Assembly: GCA_023457535.1 (NCBI GenBank)
Contig: JAEWLN010000084.1
Span: 1 to 45,651 of the forward strand
Reading direction: 5' to 3'
DNA: 45,651 nucleotides
Origin: Bacteroidota bacterium
Lineage (GTDB): Bacteria; Bacteroidota; Bacteroidia; Flavobacteriales; Flavobacteriaceae
Positions 32,989 to 40,696 of the stretch are shown one piece after another (position 1 is the stretch's first letter; the number at the start of each line of letters is the position of its first letter). The notes below the pieces were generated by a model. That model searched no databases. It was given only the letters and a program-made list of their open reading frames with translations, and had not been told where the DNA came from. Made by a program: the position numbers and the translations under genes.

Positions 32989-33156
32989 TTAATTTTCAAC
33001 ATCAGATAACGGATTTTCCTTACCTGAAGTTGAACTTTCTTTTGCTCTTGTGCCGATCGTCAACCCGAAATGACCGCGCTGACGTTCAACATTCGATTTT
33101 TTCTTTTTCTTCTTCTTTTTCTTTTCTTTTTCGCCTGACATCGCCCGATCAGACAT
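32989..33156 (-). CDS. Lys-rich small protein, 50-55 residues, unknown
   Basis: A short frame ending in TAA at 32991-32989. Two in-frame ATG codons are possible: 33156 (55 residues) or 33141 (50 residues, starting MSGEKEK). The N-terminus has nine Lys in a row, then SNVERQRGHFGLTIGTRAKE and a polar end KENPLSDVEN. It fits between its neighbours in the same direction, 32 nt after the stop of the OmpX/PorT-like gene and 37 nt before YtxH, which supports it as a real gene. An inverted repeat encloses its start region. Function unknown; nucleic-acid or ribosome binding is possible from the charge only. Confidence 0.55.
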   Translation of the reverse strand: MSDRAMSGEKEKKKKKKKKKSNVERQRGHFGLTIGTRAKESSTSGKENPLSDVEN

Positions 33157-33168
33157 CCGGTGTCAGGC
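33133..33168. repeat. Inverted repeat enclosing start codons of the Lys-rich gene
   Basis: GCCTGACA (33133-33140) and TGTCAGGC (33161-33168) are perfect 8-bp arms separated by 20 nt. Read on the minus strand the loop contains the first ATG (33156-33154), and the 3' arm overlaps the second ATG (33141-33139). It could serve as an operator, a terminator-like element of the upstream gene (no T-run), or a translational control hairpin. Confidence 0.6.
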
Positions 33169-33188
33169 ACGATAGCAATTCTTCCCGA

Positions 33189-33848
33189 TTAATAAAACGT
33201 ATAACCCAGGCCGACCTGAAACACCTGGTTTTTGTACCGCGGCGTGGTAGAATTGCCTTCAGCATCGGTACGCGTAAGGTCGAACCCGCCGCGTGCAGTC
33301 AGCAATAATCCCTTCCAGTGCGCCTCAACACCTACTACGGCGCCAAGAATGTTCTTTCTGTAATTGTCTTCTGTAATTTGTTCTTCCTGAACCAACGTAA
33401 TGGTTCCGTCGTTAAAGCTGTCCTTGGTTTCCAGCAGGTAGGAGAACTGCGGACCGGCCAGCAGTGTAATGCATTTGTGCGGCTTGATCTGCAGCAGCAC
33501 AGGGATATCGAGGTAACTCGTGGTACGCTCGAAGTTGTAGCTTCCGCCCAGGAACGTTCCGCGCGCGGTAAAGCCTTTTTGTGAATAGTTTACCTCGGGT
33601 TGGATCCCGATTACGGTGCCCAACGGTACTTTTACAAATACGCCTCCAAAGAATCCGGTTTTGCCGTCGGCGACAAAATCCTCGCCCTGTTCATCGTAAA
33701 CGTTGGCAAAATTGACTCCGGCTTTGAGCCCGAACCCGAACTGGTCCCGGTTGTCATCGGCGGCATTGGGTTTGATCGGCTCCTGGGCAAAGGCCGATGC
33801 GGCGCATACAAGCAGTAAGGCAGATACTGTAGATTTGAATTTCTTCAT
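33189..33848 (-). CDS. OmpX/PorT-like outer-membrane beta-barrel protein
   Basis: 219 residues with a signal peptide (MKKFKSTVSALLLVCAASAF, cut near AFA-QEP). The mature chain shows the porin-family pattern of Bacteroidota: FGFGLKAGVNFANVYDEQGE, GTVIGIQPEVNYSQKGFTA, TTSYLDIPVLLQIKPHKCIT and a terminal strand NQVFQVGLGYTFY ending in an aromatic pair. This is an eight-strand barrel type (OMP_b-brl). Its function is not known; relatives include PorT of the type IX secretion system, but the family is broad and PorT itself is not claimed. Confidence 0.88.
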   Translation of the reverse strand: MKKFKSTVSALLLVCAASAFAQEPIKPNAADDNRDQFGFGLKAGVNFANVYDEQGEDFVADGKTGFFGGVFVKVPLGTVIGIQPEVNYSQKGFTARGTFLGGSYNFERTTSYLDIPVLLQIKPHKCITLLAGPQFSYLLETKDSFNDGTITLVQEEQITEDNYRKNILGAVVGVEAHWKGLLLTARGGFDLTRTDAEGNSTTPRYKNQVFQVGLGYTFY

Positions 33849-33898
33849 CGTGATGGATTTGGTTAGATTTGTTTTTTAGCCTTTAAAAAGCTACATTA

Positions 33899-33906
33899 CA
33901 AAGATG
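33899..33906 (-). promoter_or_regulatory. Candidate -7 box of the OmpX-like gene
   Basis: CATCTTTG on the minus strand, 50 nt before the start codon, is identical to the -7 box of asnB and one base from TAnnTTTG. No good -33 box seen. Confidence 0.35.
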
Positions 33907-33980
33907 CAAACCCGCACCAAATCACGCCTTACAAAACTTTCAGCAGAAATTATATGATTTAAAGATGGAAATGTTATAAC

Positions 33981-34004
33981 AAAAAAAAGACGCCCAAAAG
34001 CGTC
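33981..34004 (-). terminator. Intrinsic terminator of the 34026 gene
   Basis: On the minus strand GACGC and GCGTC form a 5-bp stem with a 6-nt loop, extended by weaker flanking pairs and followed by eight T. It lies 21 nt after the stop codon. Confidence 0.8.
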
Positions 34005-34025
34005 CCTTATCAGGTGTTCGAAATG

Positions 34026-34247
34026 CTATAAATGGTGGTCTTTGTATTTCCGGTTGGCCGTCGGTAATTGATGCTCGGCAATATAATTCCTAAATTTGGT
34101 CAGCAATCCGTCATAATACGCTGAGAGGTCGTTATCGCTGGTATCGGACGGAATCTCTTTGAGATACTGGCGCAACTCGGGATAATTTTCCTGAATGGCC
34201 GTGGTCATTTTTTCAATCTGTTCCTGCAATTCTTCACGCTTGTTCAT
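34026..34247 (-). CDS. Small conserved helical protein, unknown function
   Basis: 73 residues, all helical and charged (MNKREELQEQIEKMTTAIQE, NYPELRQYLKEIPSDTSDND, LSAYYDGLLTKFRNYIAEHQ). No signal peptide, Cys or enzyme motif. Its own terminator follows and mlaD ends 42 nt upstream, so it may be read through from the mla operon or have a weak promoter of its own. Not recognised as a named family. Confidence 0.75.
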   Translation of the reverse strand: MNKREELQEQIEKMTTAIQENYPELRQYLKEIPSDTSDNDLSAYYDGLLTKFRNYIAEHQLPTANRKYKDHHL

Positions 34248-34289
34248 GGCAATTGAATTTAATCAAATATAACGCAAATCCAGACAATA

Positions 34290-35102
34290 TTATTTTTTGT
34301 TTTCCTCATTTTGCGCCTGGCTTGCTTCTTTTTGCTGTTTTTCCCTTTCCTTGGCGGCTTTCTCTGCGGCTTCAGCAGCTTGCTTGGCTTGTTTCTTCTG
34401 TTGCTTTTCAGCTTCTTTTTTGGCTTTGGCCTCAGCTTTTGCCTTGCGTTTGAAGTAGCCGCGCAACAGGAAATTTTCCTGGGCCGCTTTCATATTTTCA
34501 TCCAGTCCTTTGGTGCTGTTTTTCAGGTTGACGATGGTCTTGTCGATGTTTTCGGCCATTTTAGGATCTTCGATCAGCTTGCCAAGCGTACCTTTGCCGC
34601 TGTTGACCTTGCCTAAAATTTCGTTGATCTCGCCTGTGGCAAGCGCTACATTGTCTACCGTTACCTGTAACCCGGCCATGATCTGGTCCGTTTCGACCGG
34701 TTCAGTCGATGGAATGGTTTGTCCGTCTTTAACAATGGGCGCATCGGGACTTCCTTGTGAGAGCACCAGGATTTTATCGCCGATCAATCCCTCTGATCCG
34801 ATTCCCGCTTCAGAATCGGCCCTTATAAACCGCTGTACTTCCTTTTTGATCAGCATGTCCACTTTAACCGTAGAGTCGTTGACGATGCGTATATTGTCCA
34901 CCGTTCCTACATTGATGCCGGAAAACCGCACCGTGCTTCCCACCTGCAATCCGCTCACGTTCTCGAACCGCGACGAAATTCTGATGACCGGATCGAACAA
35001 ATTCTTTTGCTTTCCGATGATGAAAATGGCCAGTACGAAAAGTGTCAGCCCGACAGCGATGAACAAGCCCAAACGCACTTTGAAATTTTGTGATCTTTCC
35101 AT
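34290..35102 (-). CDS. mlaD: MlaD-like substrate-binding protein of lipid ABC transporter
   Basis: 270 residues from the ATG at 35102, which starts 1 nt after the mlaF stop. A single N-terminal membrane anchor (VRLGLFIAVGLTLFVLAIFI) precedes an MCE domain with FENVSGLQVGSTVRFSGINV and SEGLIGDKILVLSQGSPDAP. After about residue 190 comes a helical region, and the last 50 residues are a Lys/Ala/Glu-rich low-complexity tail (RKAKAEAKAKKEAEKQQKKQ and on). MCE proteins form hexamers that carry phospholipids across the periplasm. The tail is unlike E. coli MlaD and its role is unknown. Confidence 0.9.
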   Translation of the reverse strand: MERSQNFKVRLGLFIAVGLTLFVLAIFIIGKQKNLFDPVIRISSRFENVSGLQVGSTVRFSGINVGTVDNIRIVNDSTVKVDMLIKKEVQRFIRADSEAGIGSEGLIGDKILVLSQGSPDAPIVKDGQTIPSTEPVETDQIMAGLQVTVDNVALATGEINEILGKVNSGKGTLGKLIEDPKMAENIDKTIVNLKNSTKGLDENMKAAQENFLLRGYFKRKAKAEAKAKKEAEKQQKKQAKQAAEAAEKAAKEREKQQKEASQAQNEENKK

Positions 35103-35103
35103 G

Positions 35104-35880
35104 TTAGTTTTTGTTAAATTCTTTGTTTTGCGGTTCAAAAAATGAGTTGATGTAAGCGTCGTCGTCCTTTAAAAATTCCTGATAGGAACCTTCTTTGTAC
35201 ACTTGGCCTTCTTTGAGCATAATGATGCGGTCCGCCACGGTACGCACACACTCCATATCGTGCGTGATCACAATGGACGAGGCCTTATATTTTTGCTGGA
35301 TCTCATTGATCAGAATACTGATTTCGTTCGACGTGACCGGATCCAGGCCTGTGGTGGGCTCATCGTAGAGAATGATTTCAGGGTCAACGATAATCGTGCG
35401 CGCCAGTCCGATGCGTTTGCGCATTCCGCCCGATAATTCACTCGGCATCTTATCGATGGCTTCCACAAGCCCTACATTTTCGAGCGCGTTGCGTACTTTT
35501 TCGTCGATTTCCTGTTCCGATAATCCCTTTTGGATGCGCCTGAGCGGGAATTCGAGGTTTTCGCGAACGGTCATTGAATCGTACAAAGCCGCGCTCTGGA
35601 ACAAAAAACCTATTTTTTTGCGTATCTCGTCAAGCTTGGGTTTGTCCAGGCTGTTGACTTCCTGGCCAAAAACCTCGATCTGGCCCGAATCAGCGCGCAG
35701 CAAACGCACAATGCACTTGATCAGCACCGATTTTCCGGTTCCCGACTTTCCAAGAACTACGAGGTTTTCCTGCTTTTTGAGCTCGAGCGATACATCTTTG
35801 AGCACCTCTTTGGGGCCAAAGTGCTTTTGCAGGTTGTTGATCCTGATCACAGGCTCGTTTGTATTTTGGGATTCTTTCAT
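35104..35880 (-). CDS. mlaF: MlaF-like ABC ATPase
   Basis: 258-residue ATPase of the phospholipid transporter. Walker A is VVLGKSGTGKSVLIK, the Q-loop IGFLFQSAALYDSMTVREN, the signature SELSGGMRKRIGLARTI and Walker B IILYDEPTTGLDPVT, followed by VITHDM. The stretch GGMRKR instead of GGQQQR is characteristic of the Mla/Mkl ATPase family. It overlaps mlaE by 4 nt and is followed by mlaD after 1 nt, so the three are one translation-coupled unit. Confidence 0.95.
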   Translation of the reverse strand: MKESQNTNEPVIRINNLQKHFGPKEVLKDVSLELKKQENLVVLGKSGTGKSVLIKCIVRLLRADSGQIEVFGQEVNSLDKPKLDEIRKKIGFLFQSAALYDSMTVRENLEFPLRRIQKGLSEQEIDEKVRNALENVGLVEAIDKMPSELSGGMRKRIGLARTIIVDPEIILYDEPTTGLDPVTSNEISILINEIQQKYKASSIVITHDMECVRTVADRIIMLKEGQVYKEGSYQEFLKDDDAYINSFFEPQNKEFNKN

Positions 35881-36704
35881 AGCAAATCAGTAATTTGGAC
35901 GGCGATCAGATCGACAAAAATCACGAGCAATGATGCAGTGACTACTGCTGTATTGGCTGCCACCCCAACGCTTTCCGTCCCGGCGCTCGCATTGTATCCT
36001 TTATAGCATCCTACCATGGCGATGACCAGCCCGAAAAAGAAACTTTTGATAAACGCCGGGATCAGATCGATGAATTCCACATCGCGGAACGCCTGGGTCA
36101 TGAACAATACAGCGCTTATATCGCCTTTAATGTTGGCCGCGAGCCATCCGCCAAAGATACCGAGCGCATCGGCGTAAAGCGTCAGCAGCGGAATCATGAG
36201 CGTACAGGCCAGCACGCGCGGCACGACGAGGAATTTGATCGGGTTGGTCGAGGACACTTCCATCGCGTCGATTTGTTCGGTTACGCGCATCGATCCGAGT
36301 TCGGCGCCCATACTCGATCCTATCTTTCCCGCGCAGATCAATGCCGTGATCACAGGCCCCATTTCGCGGATCAGTGAAATCGTGACCATGCTCGGCAGCA
36401 TATTGACCGCGCCAAAATCCACGAGCACGGGTCGCGATTGGATCGTCAGTACCAACCCGATGATAATGCCCGTTACTGAAATCAATCCCAACGACTTGTT
36501 GCCAATCTGGAAACACTGCTTGAGGAATTCGCGGAATTCGAACCCGCGCGCAAAAGTATTGCGGAACACCTGCGTGACAAACAGGAAAACATCGGCCAGA
36601 TTGACCAGGAATTTCCTGAAATTCAGAGTGTGTTCCATCGAGGTGTCGGACAACGCAATGGAGCGCCCGCGCGCGTAATTCTTGACTCGTTTGTATTGTT
36701 GCAT
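35877..36704 (-). CDS. mlaE: MlaE-like ABC permease
   Basis: 275-residue inner-membrane permease with about five or six helices. Family features are the long amphipathic N-terminus, GLISVTGIIIGLVLTIQSRP and the cytoplasmic segment ICAGKIGSSMGAELGSMRVT followed by EQIDAMEVSSTNPIKFLVVP, both diagnostic for MlaE (permease of MCE transporters). The C-terminal GCYKGYNASAGTESVGVAAN is also typical. It starts 1 nt after the AI-2E-type permease stop and overlaps mlaF by 4 nt. Role: phospholipid transport between the membranes, direction not determined by sequence. Confidence 0.94.
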   Translation of the reverse strand: MQQYKRVKNYARGRSIALSDTSMEHTLNFRKFLVNLADVFLFVTQVFRNTFARGFEFREFLKQCFQIGNKSLGLISVTGIIIGLVLTIQSRPVLVDFGAVNMLPSMVTISLIREMGPVITALICAGKIGSSMGAELGSMRVTEQIDAMEVSSTNPIKFLVVPRVLACTLMIPLLTLYADALGIFGGWLAANIKGDISAVLFMTQAFRDVEFIDLIPAFIKSFFFGLVIAMVGCYKGYNASAGTESVGVAANTAVVTASLLVIFVDLIAVQITDLL

Positions 36705-36705
36705 G

Positions 36706-37914
36706 TTAGGTTTTGTTTACGTCGTTTGTGGCGGTAGTGGTCGTGGTCGTGTTGGTTTCAGTCACAATCTTGACCTCCACTGGCGAATCGACATTGATCG
36801 TATCGGTCGAAATTCCTGAATACAAAGGAAAGTGAATGCGGTGCCATTGGAACGTCTTGGGCAAATCGTCGCCCATCAGGTAACCCCAGGGCTCAAGCGG
36901 TGAAATGCGGTCAAAAATCACTTTGAGCACCGCAATGACCGGGATGGCCAAAAACATGCCCGAGAAACCGCCGAGCGCCCCGCCAATGATAATGCCGACG
37001 ATCGAAACCAGCGCGTTGATCTGTACTTTAGAGCTCACGATCATCGGGACAAGCAAATTGTTGTCGATGAGCTGTACGACGATATTTACCACTATTACAC
37101 CTACAATCACAGACAAGTCCGTCGAGCCTGTCAGCGAAGCTACGATACTCAGTACGCCCGCAATGGTGATGCCGATGTACGGAATCAAGTTCAGCACCCC
37201 GGTAATCACACCCAGCAATATCCAGTATTTAAGCCCGATAATCATAAAGCCGATGCCCGTCAGCACAGACACGACAACCATTTCAATAAGCAACCCCACG
37301 ATGTAGCTTTGCACCGATACCTTGATTTGACCGAGTATTTCGCGCAATTTGACATGGTGCGCCACGTCGAACAACTGGCAGAGGAATTTGATGAAATGGT
37401 TGCGGTAAAGCAGGAATAAGAACATATAGATCGGGATCAGGATGAGGTTCATGAACACATCGGTGAACGAAAGCAGCGTTACCCCAACAAGTTCTTTGCC
37501 CGTGGCCATGGTATCTTTAGTGGCATCATCGATAAATTTTTCCTGCTCGCGCCGGCTCAGGTTAAAGCGCTCGTGTACGATTTGTTGCAGATGGTGGAAA
37601 TGCGTTTCGAGGTTTTGCTTGATTTTTCCCCAATCGTTAGCCATGTCGCTTACCTGAACAGAAATAAAGTAAAATATTCCGGCGAAAACAAGGCAAAAGA
37701 CCAAAACGGCAATAATGGCCGAGAGCACAAGCGGCACTTTGAGGCGGTGCGTCAAAAAAGCCACCATCGGGCGCAACATGATCGCAAACAAGATGGCGAG
37801 CATCAATGGAATCAAAATATCCTGGGCGACGTACAAGATCGCCAGGATACAAATCAGGCTGGTCAGCGTAAAGGCCAGCTTGGCATAAAACGGAAATCGC
37901 ATCGTTTGGTTCAT
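36706..37914 (-). CDS. AI-2E/PerM-family transporter
   Basis: 402 residues, eight predicted membrane helices. The N-terminal pair of helices (LTSLICILAILYVAQDILIP and MLAILFAIMLRPMVAFLTHR) is followed by an amphipathic linker, then the conserved C-terminal half with ITGVLNLIPYIGITIAGVLS and GIIIGGALGGFSGMFLAIPV, diagnostic of the AI-2E/UPF0118 family. Members are permeases of uncertain substrate; AI-2 export in E. coli is only one case. It ends 1 nt before mlaE starts, so it is part of the mla operon. A role in lipid transport is inferred from position. Confidence 0.9.
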   Translation of the reverse strand: MNQTMRFPFYAKLAFTLTSLICILAILYVAQDILIPLMLAILFAIMLRPMVAFLTHRLKVPLVLSAIIAVLVFCLVFAGIFYFISVQVSDMANDWGKIKQNLETHFHHLQQIVHERFNLSRREQEKFIDDATKDTMATGKELVGVTLLSFTDVFMNLILIPIYMFLFLLYRNHFIKFLCQLFDVAHHVKLREILGQIKVSVQSYIVGLLIEMVVVSVLTGIGFMIIGLKYWILLGVITGVLNLIPYIGITIAGVLSIVASLTGSTDLSVIVGVIVVNIVVQLIDNNLLVPMIVSSKVQINALVSIVGIIIGGALGGFSGMFLAIPVIAVLKVIFDRISPLEPWGYLMGDDLPKTFQWHRIHFPLYSGISTDTINVDSPVEVKIVTETNTTTTTTATNDVNKT

Positions 37915-37992
37915 GTTTCAAAATTGGGCAATCTTGCGCCCACTCCGATTACATAAGCCTGTTTAACTTTTATAAGATTTCCATTGACAATT

Positions 37993-38448
37993 TTAACGTT
38001 TGAAAGCGGCTTGATACGTATCGGTCCAACGTTGTACCGACATTTTCGAAGCCAGTTCGCCGATAAGCGAAAACGGGATGTCGGCGGGCTTTTTGAACCT
38101 GATACAGCTTTTGCCCATGTCGAGTTTGGTTTTGGCGTGTTTTGGATATTCCGATACGAACCAATCGAGCAATTCCGGGTCGGCGTAAATGCCCATGTGG
38201 TACAACGCGATAAAGTTTTTTTGCGAGGCCAGATTGATAAACGGCAGCGGCAACTTTGGATCGCAATGGTAGCCGTCGGGAAAAATCGAGTGCGGCACCA
38301 CATAGCCGATCATGCCGTAACTGAGCCGTTCCTCAAATCCGTCGGGTAAGTTGTCCAGCAGGGTTTCGCGCAATCGGTTGACAGCATCACGCCGGTCGTC
38401 AGGCAAAGATTGCAGGTATTCGTCGATATTTTTTGCAGCAGACGGCAT
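37993..38448 (-). CDS. DUF1801 protein (YdhG-like)
   Basis: 151 residues of the DUF1801 family, a small alpha/beta fold that includes iron-sulfur-scaffold-like YdhG relatives; function not established. Typical text is NIDEYLQSLPDDRRDAVNRL at the N-terminus, GFEERLSYGMIGYVVPHSIF and LINLASQKNFIALYHMGIYA-like stretches, then MGKSCIRFKKPADIPFSLIG. It lies 78 nt upstream of the AI-2E permease on the same strand and might be co-transcribed with it. Confidence 0.88.
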   Translation of the reverse strand: MPSAAKNIDEYLQSLPDDRRDAVNRLRETLLDNLPDGFEERLSYGMIGYVVPHSIFPDGYHCDPKLPLPFINLASQKNFIALYHMGIYADPELLDWFVSEYPKHAKTKLDMGKSCIRFKKPADIPFSLIGELASKMSVQRWTDTYQAAFKR

Positions 38449-38552
38449 TTTTTTATAATTTAGGTCGTTAAAGATAGGTTAATTGGCATCAAATATGAAC
38501 AGGCCCCAACGAATAATTTTAATTTCGCCCTTAAATGCTAAAGGATAATGTT

Positions 38553-38795
38553 ATGAAGAAAACCATTTTAACATCGCTGCTGCTGTTTGCCGGATTGCTC
38601 GTCTGGTCGCAAACCAGAAAGCCGTCTTCACAGGAAGTCCCCAAACAGGAACAAAAAGACAACATCCCCGCCAAGGCTGCAGACACGGATTTCCAGTCCA
38701 AAAAGGCGCAGGAAGCACGCGAAAAGCAGGAAGCCAGGCGCAAGGCGATGAAGGAGCGCGCCAAAAGCAAACAAGAAATCGAAAAGTCACATTAA
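38553..38795 (+). CDS. Small exported Lys/Glu-rich protein
   Basis: From the ATG at 38553 it has 80 residues (an in-frame ATG at 38535 adds six and spoils the signal peptide). The N-terminus MKKTILTSLLLFAGLLVWSQ is a signal peptide. The mature part is entirely polar and likely one long charged helix (AQEAREKQEARRKAMKERAK). It is followed within 5 nt by a strong terminator. No family recognised. Confidence 0.75.
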   Translation: MKKTILTSLLLFAGLLVWSQTRKPSSQEVPKQEQKDNIPAKAADTDFQSKKAQEAREKQEARRKAMKERAKSKQEIEKSH

Positions 38796-38799
38796 AGCA

Positions 38800-38829
38800 A
38801 AGCCGTATGAAAATACGGCTTCTTTTTTT
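38800..38829 (+). terminator. Intrinsic terminator after the 38553 gene
   Basis: AAGCCGTAT-GAAA-ATACGGCTT is a perfect 9-bp stem with a GNRA-type loop, followed by CTTTTTTT. Confidence 0.93.
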
Positions 38830-38868
38830 GCGCAGGATTTACTATTTTTATGTTCCAAATAAAAAATC

Positions 38869-39630
38869 ATGAGAACCATTTTTCTTTCGTTGATCCTGTT
38901 CGTTACTGCCGCGAGCGCACAGCTCAAACCGGTTGCCTATAAAGACGGCGCGCAAAAACTCAACGGCCTTTCTGCCATCCCAAAACAGCGTGTCAAACAA
39001 GCCCCGGGGGTGCTGATCCTTCCGGCATGGCGCGGCATTGGCGAGCACGAGCAGCATATTGCCAGAAAACTCGCCGATCTCGGTTATTTTGCTTTTATCG
39101 CGGACATCTACGGCGAAGGCAATTACCCAAAAGACAACGCCGAGGCCGGTAAAATATCGGGTCAGTACAAAAAAGATTTCATCGCCTATCAAAAACGCAT
39201 CAACCTGGCGCTCGATCAACTCGTTGCAGCCGGTGCCAACAAAGACAAAATAGTGATCATCGGTTATTGTTTTGGCGGTACAGGTGCGCTTGAGGCCGCA
39301 CGTGCCGGACTGCCCGTTAAAGGCGTGGTCTCGTTTCACGGCGGACTGGGCCGCGATGCATCGCGTAAAACAGAACCCATCAAAACCAAGGTACTGGTTT
39401 GCCACGGCGCGGACGATCCATATGTCCCGACGGACGACATAACGGCTTTCCAGAACGAAATGCGCTCGGCTAACGCCGATTGGCAAATGATCTATTACGC
39501 CAATGCCGTCCATGCTTTCACCGAGCCGTCGGCGGGCAACGACAATTCCAAAGGCGCCGCCTACAACGAAAAAGCCGACAAACGCTCGTGGCAGCATTTT
39601 ATGGATTTTCTAAAAGAAATAACGGAATAA
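38869..39630 (+). CDS. Exported dienelactone hydrolase family protein
   Basis: 253 residues with a signal peptide (MRTIFLSLILFVTAASAQ) and an alpha/beta hydrolase domain of the dienelactone hydrolase family. The catalytic Cys lies in IVIIGYCFGGTGALEAARAG, the Asp in VLVCHGADDPYVP and the His in ANAVHAFTEPSAGN. The chain has the family length of about 235 residues after cleavage. The usual reaction is hydrolysis of cyclic ester (dienelactone) substrates, but periplasmic members in Bacteroidota have unknown substrates. Next gene is on the same strand 36 nt later. Confidence 0.92.
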   Translation: MRTIFLSLILFVTAASAQLKPVAYKDGAQKLNGLSAIPKQRVKQAPGVLILPAWRGIGEHEQHIARKLADLGYFAFIADIYGEGNYPKDNAEAGKISGQYKKDFIAYQKRINLALDQLVAAGANKDKIVIIGYCFGGTGALEAARAGLPVKGVVSFHGGLGRDASRKTEPIKTKVLVCHGADDPYVPTDDITAFQNEMRSANADWQMIYYANAVHAFTEPSAGNDNSKGAAYNEKADKRSWQHFMDFLKEITE

Positions 39631-39666
39631 TTCCTACTTTTAGCGCCACCAAACAAGCTTTGTTCC

Positions 39667-40668
39667 ATGGGTAAACACCAGCTCAGAAAAGACATGACAT
39701 GCCTGAATTGCCGGCATGTGGTAGCACAACGGTACTGTCCAAACTGCGGCCAGGAAAATACCGACACAAGAAAAACGTTTCACCATTTATTCGTCCATTT
39801 TTTCGAAGACCTTACCCATTATGAAAATGCGTTCTGGAAAACGATCCGCAATTTGTTGTTTAGGCCCGGATCGTTGACCAATGCTTACATGTCCGGACGC
39901 CGCATGTCTTATCTGGCGCCGGTCCGATTGTACATTTTCATCAGTTTCCTGACTTTTTTCCTGATAAGCGTTTTGCCCGGCAGCGGCCATCAGGACGATC
40001 AGGTTTCCGCCGATGCCCGGCATGCGAACTTCAATATTATCGGACCCAATGATACCCAGGCAATGGCATGGGCCGATTCGATCAAAAAAACCAGGCAGGA
40101 TGACGGATTTCAATTCGGCGATTTCCGTTCGCTGCAGGAATTCGACTCGGTGCAGCGTGCGCGCAAACCTGAGGACCGCGCCACCGGCTTGAGCTATTGG
40201 TTACAGCGCCGCATTGCAAAGGTCAATGGCGAGACCACGCCGTCGGAATTCCAGCGCAAATTTGGCAAGAGCTTTATACACAACACGCCGAAGGCACTGT
40301 TTTTATACATGCCGTTTTTCGCTTTGTTCCTGTGGTTGTTCCACGACAAAAAGCGCTGGTATTACTTTGACTGCGGCATTTTCACTTTGCACTATTTTTC
40401 ATTCTTGTTACTTACCTTATCGCTCTATCTGGTGCTTGACAGCCTGACGTGGGCCATCAGCGAATCGCTTAACGAATGGTGCGACTATGTGTTTTTGGCC
40501 ATGCTGTGTTGGTGGTTTTTTTATTTTTTCAGGTCGCACCGACGCTTTTTTTCTGAGCGTAAAACCATCTCGAGGCTTAAGAGTTTAGCGCTGTTTTTCA
40601 TCAACGTCGTGTTCCTGGTATTTTTCCTGCTCGCGATGACCGTATATACAGCGCTTTATCTCGAATAA
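39667..40668 (+). CDS. DUF3667 membrane protein with zinc ribbon
   Basis: 333 residues. The N-terminus carries a four-Cys zinc ribbon (C12, C15, C24, C27 in TCLNCRHVVAQRYCPNCGQ), followed by THYENAFWKTIRNLLFRPG and YMSGRRMSYLAPVRLYIFIS, the typical DUF3667 segment, and a first membrane helix. A polar region of about 120 residues separates it from three or four more helices at the C-terminus. The family is common in Bacteroidota; function unknown. A start 36 nt behind the hydrolase suggests a shared transcript. Confidence 0.9.
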   Translation: MGKHQLRKDMTCLNCRHVVAQRYCPNCGQENTDTRKTFHHLFVHFFEDLTHYENAFWKTIRNLLFRPGSLTNAYMSGRRMSYLAPVRLYIFISFLTFFLISVLPGSGHQDDQVSADARHANFNIIGPNDTQAMAWADSIKKTRQDDGFQFGDFRSLQEFDSVQRARKPEDRATGLSYWLQRRIAKVNGETTPSEFQRKFGKSFIHNTPKALFLYMPFFALFLWLFHDKKRWYYFDCGIFTLHYFSFLLLTLSLYLVLDSLTWAISESLNEWCDYVFLAMLCWWFFYFFRSHRRFFSERKTISRLKSLALFFINVVFLVFFLLAMTVYTALYLE

Positions 40669-40696
40669 CTTCCGGCATCCGGATTAAACCTTTTTT

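Noticed and set aside
33030..33308. Plus-strand open frame of 92 codons over the Lys-rich gene
   Set aside because: Its Phe/Ser-rich text is the antisense of the Lys tract and it runs into the 3' end of the OmpX-like gene.
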